Assembly: GCA_965276825.1 (NCBI GenBank)
Contig: OZ255630.1
Span: 3,224,001 to 3,288,000, forward strand
Reading direction: 5' to 3'
DNA: 64,000 bases
From: G965276765 sp965276825
Lineage (GTDB): Bacteria > Actinomycetota > Acidimicrobiia > Acidimicrobiales > Palsa-688
The notes under the pieces are model-generated. The model had not been told where the DNA came from. It was given only the letters and a program-made list of their open reading frames with translations, and did no database searches. A program made the position numbers and the translations under genes. Shown here piece by piece: positions 33,428 to 42,349 of this stretch. The first letter of the stretch is position 1; each line of letters begins with the position of its first letter.

Positions 33428-34441
33428 TCACCCTGTCTGGGCCAGGCAGCGGATCTCTCCGTCGCGCAGGCCGTAGAAGACGAGGGTGAGCAGTTTGCGT
33501 GCGCCCGCCACCCGGCCGATGCCTTTGCCTCGGCGGTCGGCGACGCGATGATGGTGGACAGCGACGGGGGTGGCGCCTCGTTGGCGGCCGACCGCTTCGA
33601 CCGCGGCCCAGCGCACCAGACGGGAGCCTTGTTTGGTGATGTGGCCTCGCTGAACATGGGTGTCGGACTCGCGGTGGCGGGGGGTGAGCCCGGCCCAGCA
33701 GGACAGCTGGGGGGCGCCGGCGAAGCGAGAGACGTCGCCGATCTCGGCCACGAAGACCGCCGCGAGGATCGGGCCAACCCCGGGGATGGCCTGGATGGCC
33801 CAGTAGCCGGGATGGTCGGCCAGGTCCCCGGCGACGATCCGCTCGAAGCGGTCGACCTCGGTGTCCAACACGGCGATCAGTCGTAGCAGCGACTCCACTC
33901 GCAGCCGGTAGGCGTCGCCCAGGGGCATCTCGGCGAGCAGCAATCGTCCCGCGGCTCCGAACAGGTCGGACACGGGGAGCGCCACGCCTTGCTTGGCCAC
34001 CACCGCGTGCACCCCGGACTTCAGTCCCGAGCGGATCGCCACCAGTTTGGCGCGGTGACGGACCAGCTCTCGCAGCTCTCGCAGCTCGGGCGGGGCGATG
34101 TGCGCCTCGGCCAGGCGTCCCAGGCGCAGCAAGTCGATCAAGTCGGTGGCGTCGCGCTCGTCGTTTTTCACTCGCCGGTTCCCCCAGGCATTGCCGAGGG
34201 GGTGGGCCAGATGCACCTTGGCGCCGGTCTCGGCGGCCACGTCAGCCGCCCAATACCATCCGTAGGTCGCTTCCAACACGACCTCGGGAGCGTCACCCGC
34301 CCGGGCGACGACCTCGGCCAAGGTGAGCGGATCGTTGTCGATCTGGACCGTCTCGAGCGTCTTGCCGGCGTTGTCTTTGCGCACGATCACGCTGCGACGG
34401 CGGTGCAAGTCGATGCCGACGTATTGTGGTTGGGCTTCCAC
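33428..34441 (-). CDS. IS110 family transposase, first copy
   Basis: A 337-residue recombinase starting at GTG 34441, behind AAGAAGG. The N-terminal RuvC-like DEDD domain shows Asp in VGIDLHRR, Glu in LEATYGW and Asp in NDERDATDLIDL. The C-terminal Tnp20 domain has IPGVGPILAAVFVAEIGD, WAGLTPRHRESD and the serine-containing HITKQGSRLVRWAAVEA. IS110 recombinases work with an RNA made from the element's own non-coding end. A zinc-ribbon gene lies just upstream. Confidence 0.92.
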   Translation of the reverse strand: MEAQPQYVGIDLHRRRSVIVRKDNAGKTLETVQIDNDPLTLAEVVARAGDAPEVVLEATYGWYWAADVAAETGAKVHLAHPLGNAWGNRRVKNDERDATDLIDLLRLGRLAEAHIAPPELRELRELVRHRAKLVAIRSGLKSGVHAVVAKQGVALPVSDLFGAAGRLLLAEMPLGDAYRLRVESLLRLIAVLDTEVDRFERIVAGDLADHPGYWAIQAIPGVGPILAAVFVAEIGDVSRFAGAPQLSCWAGLTPRHRESDTHVQRGHITKQGSRLVRWAAVEAVGRQRGATPVAVHHHRVADRRGKGIGRVAGARKLLTLVFYGLRDGEIRCLAQTG

Positions 34442-34524
34442 GGGGACCTTCTTTCGTCGTGAGGTGGGTGTGGAAACCCCGAGCTTGGTCTTGCTCGGTC
34501 CCTCACGGCGAACGGAGGCCCCGC

Positions 34525-34740
34525 TCACAACTCCTCCCCTTCGAGTTCGGCCACCAACACGACCTCGTCACACCCGGGGCAACGACCCCCGTGGCCCAGC
34601 CGGCGGGCGAACACGTTGCAGTCCCCGCAGCGCCGCTCAGTCAGCCGCTCTCCGCAGCTCGGACACTCATAGACGACACCAGCGATCCCGATCGGCACGG
34701 GCAGGCTCTCCTCGATCGGCGTCCAGGCCCTCCATCGCAC
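34525..34740 (-). CDS. Small zinc-ribbon protein linked to the IS110 element
   Basis: A 71-residue protein from GTG 34740 with three CxxC pairs (CPSCGERLTERRCGDC and CPGCDE), enough for one or two zinc sites. It lies between the putative RNA region and the transposase, in the same direction and 83 bp before it. It may be an accessory factor or passenger of the IS. No function is known to me. Confidence 0.6.
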   Translation of the reverse strand: MRWRAWTPIEESLPVPIGIAGVVYECPSCGERLTERRCGDCNVFARRLGHGGRCPGCDEVVLVAELEGEEL

Positions 34741-34968
34741 TAACCGGGCCCGTCACGCAAGAGCAGCGCTGCGCTCCTGCATCCCATCAAGGGGCTGTTT
34801 GCTGGTGGTTGCGGACAGGACAGGGAGTAGCCACTCCGGAGAGAGCAGGCTCTTCTTGGGTCACGCACCAGCGGGTCGGGTGTGGTCGAGGACGGCCGAC
34901 AGGTCGTTCGTGGGCCAGCAGGATCGCGGCAGCCGATTCGAGGTCAGGCCGCCCTCGAGAGGACGGTG
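34741..34968 (-). ncRNA. Putative bridge-RNA region of IS110 copy 1
   Basis: A 228-bp non-coding stretch upstream of the zinc-ribbon and transposase genes. At 34894-34946 it carries a segment also found upstream of IS110 copy 2 (36141-36196) and, more weakly, copy 3 (from 55331), with core GGCCGACAGGTCGTTCGTG on the plus strand. A conserved segment in the 5' non-coding end is what an IS110 bridge RNA would show. Ends are not defined. Confidence 0.4.
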
Positions 34969-36024
34969 TCAGGCGACGGCGGAGCGCAAATGGGGGAAGG
35001 TTTCGCGAGCGACGTAACGCTTCAGGCAGCGCATGATCTCCTGCTTGGACTTCCCTTCCTTGGTGCGGCGTTCGACGTAGACGCGGGTGTCGGGATGGGC
35101 GGACATGCGGGTGAGCACGATCCGCCACCGGGCATGGTTGGCTTGGCGGTCGCCGGCGGTGTTCAGCACCAGCCGGCCGGACGATTTCCCTGACGAGGAC
35201 GGGACCGGCGCCGCCCCGCACAGGTGCGCCCACGCCGCTTCGGAGCGGAGCCGTTCGGGATGGTCGCCGGCGGCGACGAGCAGCGCGGCGGCGATGTCGA
35301 CGCCGACGCCGTAAAGGTCGAGGAGGGTCGGGGCGCGCAATGTCACCATGGGGACGAGGAGCTCGTCGAGGCGGTCGGCCTGGTCGTCGAGGAACTCCAC
35401 CCGCCGGGCCAACTCCCGCACGGCGATGCGGGTGGTGTAGCCGACGACCTCCCCGGCGCGTGGTCGCAGCCCGGCCAGCTCGGCCACCAACACCTTCCTG
35501 CGATGCCCGCCGTAGCGGGCCCGGAGGTCCTCAGGCCCAGTGAACACGAGGGATCTGGCCTGGTTGATGGTAGCGATCCGTTCTGAACGGGCCGAGCGTT
35601 TCGCCACGACGAGCACCCGGATGGCTTCCACGCTCCCGTCCCGGCCCCGGGGTTTGCGGCCCTTGCCCGACAGGGCGGTCCGTGCGGCGCTGATGGCGTC
35701 GAGGGTGTCGGACTTGCCGGCCAGACGCCGGGCCTGACGGTCTGCCCGGTTGATCTCCACAACCGTCACCCCCGCCGCCGCCAGATGGCGAGTCAAGCCA
35801 GCCCCGTAGCTGCCAGTTCCCTCCACCCCGACCGACACGATCGTCCCGTGCCGGCGCAGCCAGCGCAACAGGGCGGCGTAGCCGGCCGGGTCCACCGGGA
35901 ACGACTCCACCCCCAACAGGCCGCCGACCCGGTCCAACGCCGCGGCCACATGCGTGTCCGCGTGGGTGTCAACGCCGCCCGTGACGGCGCGTTTGCTTAC
36001 GATGGCCACAGCCACCTCTTTCAT
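34969..36024 (-). CDS. IS110 family transposase, second copy
   Basis: A 351-residue recombinase from ATG 36024. Motifs are TGGVDTHADTHVAA, VEGTGSYGAGLTRHL, SDTLDAISAARTAL in the RuvC-like part and LYGVGVDIAAALLVAAGD, HLCGAAPVPSSSGKSSGR, LNTAGDRQANHARW in the C-terminal part. It is only distantly related to copy 1. It appears intact. Confidence 0.92.
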   Translation of the reverse strand: MKEVAVAIVSKRAVTGGVDTHADTHVAAALDRVGGLLGVESFPVDPAGYAALLRWLRRHGTIVSVGVEGTGSYGAGLTRHLAAAGVTVVEINRADRQARRLAGKSDTLDAISAARTALSGKGRKPRGRDGSVEAIRVLVVAKRSARSERIATINQARSLVFTGPEDLRARYGGHRRKVLVAELAGLRPRAGEVVGYTTRIAVRELARRVEFLDDQADRLDELLVPMVTLRAPTLLDLYGVGVDIAAALLVAAGDHPERLRSEAAWAHLCGAAPVPSSSGKSSGRLVLNTAGDRQANHARWRIVLTRMSAHPDTRVYVERRTKEGKSKQEIMRCLKRYVARETFPHLRSAVA

Positions 36025-36300
36025 GGTTGAGGGGTGGCACGCACCCGCTGACCGGCGGACCCTGTAACCCCGACCTCTTGTCCAGGTCAGGCAGATCAGA
36101 CCGGCGACACCGGTGGGTGCCGGGAAGACTCCTGGGCCCCGGCCGACAGATCGTTCGTGAGACAACCGAGGTCGGCGTCAGCCGATTCGCAGGTCACACC
36201 GGGACCCAGGACTCCCGACCCTACGACCAGACCGCCACCATCAACGGGATGCAAGGCCAAGGGCACCCCCTCATCCTCCCTGCCGAATCGGGCGCGGCGT
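36025..36300 (-). ncRNA. Putative bridge-RNA region of IS110 copy 2
   Basis: About 276 bp of non-coding DNA upstream of the transposase. The 36141-36196 segment matches that of copy 1 closely (GGCCGACAGATCGTTCGTGA, CAGCCGATTCG). The element's outer end is not resolved. Confidence 0.4.
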
Positions 36301-36370
36301 GGGAGCCGCAGGCGTGACCAGCGCTCCGTGTGCGCTCAGCCGGATCGCAGGACTGCTTGACTTACACGCC

Positions 36371-36850
36371 GTGAGCGAGACCCGACTCATTCTCACTTGC
36401 GGGCTGCCTGGCGCTGGCAAGACCACGCTCGCAACGCAGCTTGCCTCGGAGCGACGCGCCGTGCGTCTCACGAAGGATGAGTGGTTGTGGGCCCTTGGCT
36501 CCACCCCGTGGGATAGACCCACCGGGGAGAAGATCGAACAAGAACTCTGGCGCTTGGCCCAAGAGCTTCTGAGCCTCGATCTCAGCGTCGTCCTCGATTT
36601 TGGGCTCTGGGCGCGAGTCGAACGTGACGAGATGCGAGCCGTGGCTCGTGGCCTTGGTGTCGGCGTCGAACTGCATTACCTCAACGTGCCTACCGACGAA
36701 CTCTGGCTGCGTATCGAGGCTCGGAACTCGGCGCCACCCTGGGACAACGAGCCGATCGGTCGCGCTGACCTTGATGAGTGGCTAGTTATCTTCCAGGCCC
36801 CTGATTCTTCTGAGCAGGCGCTGTTCAACCCCCCGCCAGATTTTAGCTGA
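36371..36850 (+). CDS. AAA/zeta-toxin-like P-loop ATPase
   Basis: A 159-residue protein from GTG 36371 (VSETRLILTCGLPGAGKTTLA). The Walker A is GLPGAGKTT, a second motif LTKDEWLWALG fits the lid or substrate region, and VVLDFGLWARVERDEM precedes a conserved LHYLNVPTDELWLRI stretch. Small stand-alone kinases of this sort phosphorylate small molecules or nucleotides; the substrate is unknown. The upstream frame from 36299 is not needed for the fold. Confidence 0.75.
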   Translation: MSETRLILTCGLPGAGKTTLATQLASERRAVRLTKDEWLWALGSTPWDRPTGEKIEQELWRLAQELLSLDLSVVLDFGLWARVERDEMRAVARGLGVGVELHYLNVPTDELWLRIEARNSAPPWDNEPIGRADLDEWLVIFQAPDSSEQALFNPPPDFS

Positions 36851-36943
36851 GTCGCTGCCTCGTCGGCCGCCTCGAAGAGGAGACGGATCCGGGCGCAACC
36901 TTGCGGGTCAGCCGACCGATACGGCCATCTGAGCGACATACCA

Positions 36944-39076
36944 CTAATGGGTCCGGTGAAGGTCGTGGTAGCGGTCGACGAGGGCGTCGGGGACGGGCTC
37001 GCCGGCGTGACGGTGGGCGGCGTTGAGGCGCACCCAGGCGCGCGGCAGGTCATCGGTGGCGTCGAGGGCGGCAGCGTGCAGGGTCGCGTCGAGTGGGACG
37101 GCGAGGAGAGCCTGCTGTGTCGCCCAGGCGGCGAGGGGACGGTGGCCGGCGTTGAGGGCGGTGCGGGCCACGTCGGTGGCGTCGGCGACCACGGCGGTCT
37201 CGATGCGGGCCGGGAGCGGTCCGGTGTAGAGCCAGTCGTAGGAGGCGGACCGGTCGGGCTGGGCGCCGACGGGTCCTCGGATGAGGGCGAGGGCGCCGGC
37301 CGGGTCGGTGCTGCGGAGCGTCTGGTATCGGTCCCAGTCGGTGCCGATCCCGATCAGGGTGTAGCCGGTGCGGCCGGACTCGGGGACCCGGTCGGCACCG
37401 AGAATCTGGCGGGCCGCGGTCAGGTAGGTGCGGAGGGTGTCGGCCTTGAGGGGCCGGGATCGGCCCGGGTTGATCTGATCGAGGAGCCGTTCGGTGGGCC
37501 AGGCCCGGTCGGGGTGGCTGGCGAGGAAGGCGATGAGCTCGACGATGGCCGCCTTGGGCGGCTCGGGGCCGGGCCATCCGGCGAGGATGACCGGGCCGAG
37601 CAGTCCGGCCTCGGCCGCCCCTTCCGCCAGGGCGGGTGCGGTAGGAGGCTGGAACGGGGCGTCGGGGGCTCGGGTGGGACGGGCCGGCAGCGTCACCGTG
37701 GTCACCGTCGTGGGCGGAGGGGTGGTCGGGGAGGCCGGGGGTGCCGAGGTCGGGACGGGCGGGGATGCTGGTGTCGGGGTGGGGGGACGGTAGGCGGGAC
37801 TGGCTGCCGTCCAGTCGGCGGCGGTGGGGGGTGTGGGTCGGGCGCGGCGCCGGGCTCGGAGGATGACGGCGAGCGCGACCAGGGCGGCGGCGACGGCGAC
37901 GATCACCGTCGGGGTCCACGCCGGAGCGGTCGTGGAGGGACGCCGGGCGGCGACATTCCCCCGAGCCGGCGTGGTGGGAGCGGTGCCGACGGTGTCGTAG
38001 TGGTGGGGCCGGACGGCCGGGCCGGCGGGTGCGGGTGGGGCGGTCGCCGTGGGGATGGTGAGGCCGAAGGCGGCCGGGGTGAGGGTGGTGGTGATGGTGG
38101 TGACGCCACCGGTGATGTCGATGTCGGTGGGGGTGATGGTGAGGGTGGCGGTGGTGATGTCGGCGGGGACGGGGAACGTATAGCGGTCGGGGAACAGGCC
38201 TGGGCCGGTGTTGTCTGGTCCGCCGCCGGGGGTGAGCGTGGCGGGGATGGCCGGCTGGCCGGGGAGGGTGAGGGTGACCTGGCCGGCGGTGACCGGGGTC
38301 TGGACGGACTCGACGGTCGAGGTTTCCTGGTCGGAGAGGGCCACGGTGAGCCAGGCGCTGGAGGTGGCCGGTGGGGTGTCGTTGGGTCCGGTGGGCCCGA
38401 AGTCGGTGAGGGTGACCGAGGTGAGAGCGACTCGGACGGCGGAGGGGGGGATGTCCTGGAAGCCGCGGACGGGGAGGGTGTCGGTCCGGTTGACCGGCAC
38501 GGTCGTCTGCCACTGACCCGCGCTCCGGTAGAGGACCGGGGCGTCGGTGCCGGTGCGGGCCAGGTGGGTGAGCGAGAACGACTGGGTGAAGTTGTCGGAG
38601 GCGGCCTGGACGGTCACGTCGGGCGCGGCGGCCGGTTCGGGGACGGCCCAGTAGAGCGGGCCGGTGTCAGGACTGGTGGCGGCGCGGGCGGGCAGCGGGA
38701 GCGGTGTGGTCCGCCCGTCGGCGACCACCGATACCGACACGGCGGCGGCGGGCGTGGCGGGGTCGACCTGCCAGCGCAGGCCGAGCATCCACCACTGCGC
38801 TCCCGGCCCGGCCGACTGGCCGTCGAAGGTGCGGGCGGTGGCGGCGCCGAGCACGGTGGCGGTGAACCCGTAGCCGTCGACCCGGCCGTCGGCCGGGACC
38901 GACAGGACCGCTGGCGGTCCGCTCAGCAGGCGGGCCCCCGGCGCGGCCGACGCCGACGCGGCCGGCGGGCCGGCGGCGGTCAGGGCGGTGACGGTCAGGG
39001 CTGCGGTCGCGATGAGGCCGGCGGCGAGGGTGAGGTGTTGAGCGGTCCGTCCCGTCCGTGCGATACCCCAAATCAT
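36944..39076 (-). CDS. Membrane-anchored BTAD/SARP-type regulator, intact copy
   Basis: A 710-residue protein. It has an N-terminal signal anchor (residues 13-45), an extracytoplasmic beta-rich domain of about 320 residues, a second TM helix near 388-410 (TVIVAVAAALVALAVILRARRR) and a Thr/Pro linker. The cytoplasmic end is a winged helix (AIVELIAFLASHPDRAWPTERL, TLRTYLTAARQILGADRV, GYTL) followed by helical repeats like the BTAD part of SARP regulators. This suggests sensing outside the membrane and DNA binding inside. Two small genes are divergent from it. A second, broken copy lies at 55482-60281. Confidence 0.75.
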   Translation of the reverse strand: MIWGIARTGRTAQHLTLAAGLIATAALTVTALTAAGPPAASASAAPGARLLSGPPAVLSVPADGRVDGYGFTATVLGAATARTFDGQSAGPGAQWWMLGLRWQVDPATPAAAVSVSVVADGRTTPLPLPARAATSPDTGPLYWAVPEPAAAPDVTVQAASDNFTQSFSLTHLARTGTDAPVLYRSAGQWQTTVPVNRTDTLPVRGFQDIPPSAVRVALTSVTLTDFGPTGPNDTPPATSSAWLTVALSDQETSTVESVQTPVTAGQVTLTLPGQPAIPATLTPGGGPDNTGPGLFPDRYTFPVPADITTATLTITPTDIDITGGVTTITTTLTPAAFGLTIPTATAPPAPAGPAVRPHHYDTVGTAPTTPARGNVAARRPSTTAPAWTPTVIVAVAAALVALAVILRARRRARPTPPTAADWTAASPAYRPPTPTPASPPVPTSAPPASPTTPPPTTVTTVTLPARPTRAPDAPFQPPTAPALAEGAAEAGLLGPVILAGWPGPEPPKAAIVELIAFLASHPDRAWPTERLLDQINPGRSRPLKADTLRTYLTAARQILGADRVPESGRTGYTLIGIGTDWDRYQTLRSTDPAGALALIRGPVGAQPDRSASYDWLYTGPLPARIETAVVADATDVARTALNAGHRPLAAWATQQALLAVPLDATLHAAALDATDDLPRAWVRLNAAHRHAGEPVPDALVDRYHDLHRTH

Positions 39077-39625
39077 GCCAAATCAGATGGGGCGGCTGCC
39101 CGGAGTCGCCCCTCGCCGACAGGGCCCGGCCAGAAGCTCTTGGAGGTGGCGGGTTGCGTTCGGGGGGTGTCGTGGCCCAGGGAAGGGGTGGAGGCCGTCG
39201 CAGGGACGGCCCGGACCCTTGGAGGCGGCAGATGGTGGGGGAACTGCTCGTGCGGGACCTGGTCGTGCGTGACCTGGTCGACGTCGTCGACTGGGCGGTG
39301 ATCGTGGTGGCGGTCGTGCGGATGGTCCGGGTCGACCGGACACGGCTGGCCCGTGGCCGGTGGTCCAAGGCCGGCTGGATCCTGGCCGCCGGCCTGATCG
39401 TGTGGAACGTCGGCCCCCTGGCCGTGCCGCTCGGCGCCCTCGAAGCACTGGCCCGAACCCGCCGGGCCCACCGCCCGGGTGCGGCGGGTCCGGCGGATGT
39501 GGCTGCCGGCGGGACGTGGGAGCCGAGATGACCGGGCCCTGGATCGTCGTCGTGCTCGGGCCGGCCGACGCCGTCGTGGCCGGCGCCCTCGTCCAGGTCG
39601 GGCTGGTCCCCGTGCTCGCCTACGC
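37981..39625. repeat. 1.645-kb duplication, copy 1
   Basis: This segment appears identical to 59186-60830 (offset 21,205). It covers the N-terminal half of the membrane regulator, the divergent promoter gap, the first small gene and 33 codons of the second. The left boundary falls at the IS-flanking CGGTGCCGA; on the right the copies remain related but diverge. Confidence 0.88.
39232..39531 (+). CDS. Small membrane protein divergent from the regulator (copy 1)
   Basis: A 99-residue protein from ATG 39232 behind GGAGG. Two hydrophobic stretches (VVDWAVIVVAVVRMV and WILAAGLIVWNVGPLAVPLGA) suggest a two-helix membrane protein. It overlaps the next gene by 4 bases (ATGA). Its conservation with the regulator in both copies suggests a shared function. 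Confidence 0.65.
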   Translation: MVGELLVRDLVVRDLVDVVDWAVIVVAVVRMVRVDRTRLARGRWSKAGWILAAGLIVWNVGPLAVPLGALEALARTRRAHRPGAAGPADVAAGGTWEPR

Positions 39626-39779
39626 AGATACCGTGGTGTGGGCCAGGCGACCCGTACCGGACTGGGTCCCACGGCCGGTCGGCCCCCTGGTGCGTCCGCC
39701 GCAGGTCGTAGGCGCGGTCCTCGGGGCGCGTCTCGCCTCGGTCTCGGTCGATCCGTCAGGGTCGGGGGCTGAGGAGTAG
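39528..39779 (+). CDS. Small protein with hydrophobic N-terminus (copy 1)
   Basis: An 83-residue protein from ATG 39528, coupled to the previous gene. The N-terminus (WIVVVLGPADAVVAGALVQVG) is hydrophobic and the rest is Arg/Pro-rich. It diverges from copy 2 after residue 33. No family is recognised. Confidence 0.58.
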   Translation: MTGPWIVVVLGPADAVVAGALVQVGLVPVLAYADTVVWARRPVPDWVPRPVGPLVRPPQVVGAVLGARLASVSVDPSGSGAEE

Positions 39780-39927
39780 GGGCCGAGTGCGGGGCGCGGC
39801 CTGGACTGTCCAACAACAAGGGCGTCGGGTCGGGCGACAGATCCGTCCGGATGCTCAGGACCTTTCGCATGGGCCCTGTCGGAACCTTCCCTGCCCGGAA
39901 GTTTGGGGTGATATCGTCCCTCATCGG

Positions 39928-40491
39928 ATGATGTTGTCTCGCGGAGAAGAAAGACTGAAGGGCAAGGCGCTGCTACTCGTGGCGGCCGGGTTCTTGGTCG
40001 TCGGGGGATGTTGAGTGCAGTTACGCCGAAGCTGACCGACGATTCGTCCACCACTGCCTTCTGTCAGACGGCGAAGCTGGGCTCCGTATTATATTACTCG
40101 GTTTGGGTGTTCACATCACCGCTGGGCGCGCCAATTCGGGTCGTCTGGGTGGACCTTCCAATGCGGCCCTCTCATCCCGTTCAACTTTTAGACTTCGTTG
40201 TGCAGACGAAGATTCAGGGGCAGGTAGGGGGCGAGCCCTTTCCCTGCTTCATCCGAAGCGAGTCGGCTCGGCATCAAGCAGGTAGGTAGCGCCACGGTGG
40301 CGCCTGACAAGATGGTTGCTGTCGGCGTCAAAATTCGTTTTGCTTACCTCGGTCGAACCGGGACAGAAGGAATGGTGGTTCACTACCTCCGAGATGGGAA
40401 AGAGTATCAACAGTCCCTGCACCTTCCCTTCGTATTGTACGCCAACTCGTCAGATTCCATCAACGAGTGCACGGCTGCGGATTCACGCTGA
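39928..40491 (+). pseudogene. Degenerate lipoprotein gene
   Basis: ATG 39928 opens a lipoprotein signal peptide (LKGKALLLVAAGFLVVGGC) that stops directly after the lipobox Cys. Another frame carries on with AVTPKLTDDSSTTAF and SVLYYSVWVFTSPLG to 40289, and a third gives VAPDKMVAVGVKIRFAYLG to 40491. At least two frameshifts break the gene. Lower GC than its neighbours suggests foreign origin. Confidence 0.5.
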
Positions 40492-40544
40492 CTGTGACGA
40501 GCTGGGAAGGGCGTAGTGATCTGTGCTCCGCTCCGAGCAGGCCC

Positions 40545-41162
40545 TTACCAGCGATCCGCTAACGGGTCATCCAACTTCTCGTACCTACCCGTCGCTATCC
40601 ACGTGTCGAGCGCAGCATGCGGCGACCCTTTGAAGCGGACCAGGGGCATTACCTCGTGGGGCGGCCGAGCACCGTCGGTAAGGTGCCCAGTCGGGCACTC
40701 CTCGGGTGTGGAAGGAAGCTCCAGATACGGGTGGGCGACCCGGCTGCCGAACAGGATCAGGTTGTCGGTGCCGGGAAGCGCTGCCGAGGGCACGGTGAAG
40801 CCGCCCACGCCGGCATCTCGCAGGCGGGCAGCCAGCGCCTGGGTGGACGCGTAGTCATCGCCGACGAGCTCGTCGGGTGTAATCCCGAAACCCGTATCGG
40901 AGTTGTCGAAGGTGATGTCGACGAGTGGCTCTCCGGGGTCGACGAGGACCGCCCAGAGGTTGGCCAGAATCATGTCGGCCAGGTCGACATCGGGGCCCCG
41001 GAGCTGGTGTCGAAGCAGCTCGGCAGTCGGTCCGAGGGGATGCAATGCGAGGTACTGCGTCGGCTCAGCGTCGAGAGCACGATTGAATCGGCCCGCACGG
41101 GCACTCGGAATCACCCACCACGGCGAGTCGTACGCGGCGTGGCGGTAGGCGACGACCGTCAC
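40545..41162 (-). CDS. RES-domain toxin
   Basis: A 205-residue protein with the RES fold: VVAYRHAAYDSPWWV, RAGRFNRALDAEPTQYLAL containing the key Arg, TAELLRHQL with Glu, and FGSRVAHPYLELPSTP with Ser. RES toxins use NAD either by phosphorolysis or ADP-ribosylation, starving or modifying the host. ATG 41162 overlaps the antitoxin stop by 4 bases (ATGA), the usual antitoxin-first order. Confidence 0.86.
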   Translation of the reverse strand: MTVVAYRHAAYDSPWWVIPSARAGRFNRALDAEPTQYLALHPLGPTAELLRHQLRGPDVDLADMILANLWAVLVDPGEPLVDITFDNSDTGFGITPDELVGDDYASTQALAARLRDAGVGGFTVPSAALPGTDNLILFGSRVAHPYLELPSTPEECPTGHLTDGARPPHEVMPLVRFKGSPHAALDTWIATGRYEKLDDPLADRW

Positions 41163-41806
41163 GGTGCGCTGCGGGCACCTCTGGCGGCCCCCAACAGCGT
41201 AGGAAAGTTGTTGGGATCAGCCAGCAGCTCCAGGGGCGTAGCCTCCATCTGAGGACCTCGGTGCCCGAACCATGCAGGCACACCTTGGGCCGTGTAGACG
41301 TGGCGGAGCTGGTTGACGAGCTGGGCGACCATCCGTATTCGCGCTTCCTCGTGGCCCGAAGGCAAGGCCCCGTCACGCGCGAGCCAACGCTGCAGTTGAC
41401 GCGTCGATATTCCGAGCAGGCGAGCGACCTCGGGCTGCGACACCCGGAGCGTCGCCACAAGGGACTCGAGAACGTCTTGAACCGGCGTCTCCTCACTCGC
41501 CCACCGACCATCGACGATGTCACGCAGCGCATGACGTACCTGCTCGAGCGCCACCCGGAGGTCTCGCCGCCGCTCCATCTCATCGTCGTGGCGGAGTGCC
41601 TTCATCGATCGCAGCGCCCCGGCGAACAGCGCCGTCGAAAAGTAGGGGTCCACCCCGAGAGTGAGTGGGGCCTGAGCGTGGAGGACAGCGTCGAACCGGT
41701 CAACAAGCTCGGAAACCTCAGGTGGCACGGCACCCTCGGACTGACGCAAGGAGCGGGTCGCCTCGTTGACCGCGTCCAAGAGCTGAGGAAGTGCTGTCGT
41801 CGCCAT
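41159..41806 (-). CDS. Xre-type antitoxin of the RES toxin
   Basis: A 215-residue protein, longer than many partner antitoxins. The central HTH is LRVSQPEVARLLGISTRQLQRWL and the C-terminus (PAWFGHRGPQMEATPLELLADP) fits the toxin-binding part of RES-partner antitoxins. Most of the first 100 residues are extra helices. It is translated first and coupled to the toxin. A TAGCAT box lies six bases before ATG 41806. Confidence 0.85.
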   Translation of the reverse strand: MATTALPQLLDAVNEATRSLRQSEGAVPPEVSELVDRFDAVLHAQAPLTLGVDPYFSTALFAGALRSMKALRHDDEMERRRDLRVALEQVRHALRDIVDGRWASEETPVQDVLESLVATLRVSQPEVARLLGISTRQLQRWLARDGALPSGHEEARIRMVAQLVNQLRHVYTAQGVPAWFGHRGPQMEATPLELLADPNNFPTLLGAARGARSAP

Positions 41807-41812
41807 GTCGTG

Positions 41813-41818
41813 ATGCTA
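41813..41818 (-). promoter_or_regulatory. Leaderless -10 box of the RES-Xre operon
   Basis: On the minus strand TAGCAT, then CACGAC, then ATG 41806. It matches TANNNT exactly with a 6-nt gap. Confidence 0.45.
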
Positions 41819-42349
41819 CTGCCATGACGACACGAAGGGTCGACCTCCGCCCCGGGCAGACGCCAGGAGCTCGGTCGGCTCGCGTTGGTCCCGATCACGG
41901 CGCCGGTGACGGACCACCCGCCGGCCTTCTCAGCTTGGACAGGTGCTGGTCAATCGAGAGGCTTCGTTCTGCGCCGCCTGCGCTGCCTTCCTGCTCGGGA
42001 TTCTGCACGTACGTTCTGATCGGCTGGCCAAGCCGTCCGAGCTGCCAGACGGCATCCGAAAACCGTCGATATGCTCGGCGCCCGCGACGGCGTTGAACCC
42101 TCCCGACCTGGCGCAGATGAGATGCTATGCCGCGCTCGCGACAGCAAGCACATTGAACGCCACCTTGACACACATGCCTCCCTCAGCCGACGTTGGGGAC
42201 GGGGCCTCGCTCGATCCAGGCACGCGGTGGATGTCCCGAATCGGAACGCGCCGATCTGCGGGGGCTCGGCTGCCTACTGTGCAATCGTGCTCGACAAGGC
42301 CCGCGGTCGATTGCTCGGGCGTGGTCCCCACGCCAGGGCACAGAGGAGG
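41819..42349. other. Non-coding stretch with a dispersed repeat
   Basis: No gene is supported over about 530 bp. At 42001-42080 it resembles 46918-47000: both have TTCTGCACGT, then GATCGGC, GCCAGACGGCA and CCGTCGAT in the same order. Confidence 0.45.
42001..42080 (+). repeat. Dispersed non-coding repeat, copy A
   Basis: Roughly 80 bp related to 46918-47000 with gaps. Neither copy encodes a convincing protein. Confidence 0.45.

Noticed and set aside
36947..39301. Long plus-strand open frame opposite the membrane regulator
   Set aside because: Low-complexity Gly/Arg/Val sequence without a start signal; the minus-strand frame has TM helices and a winged helix.
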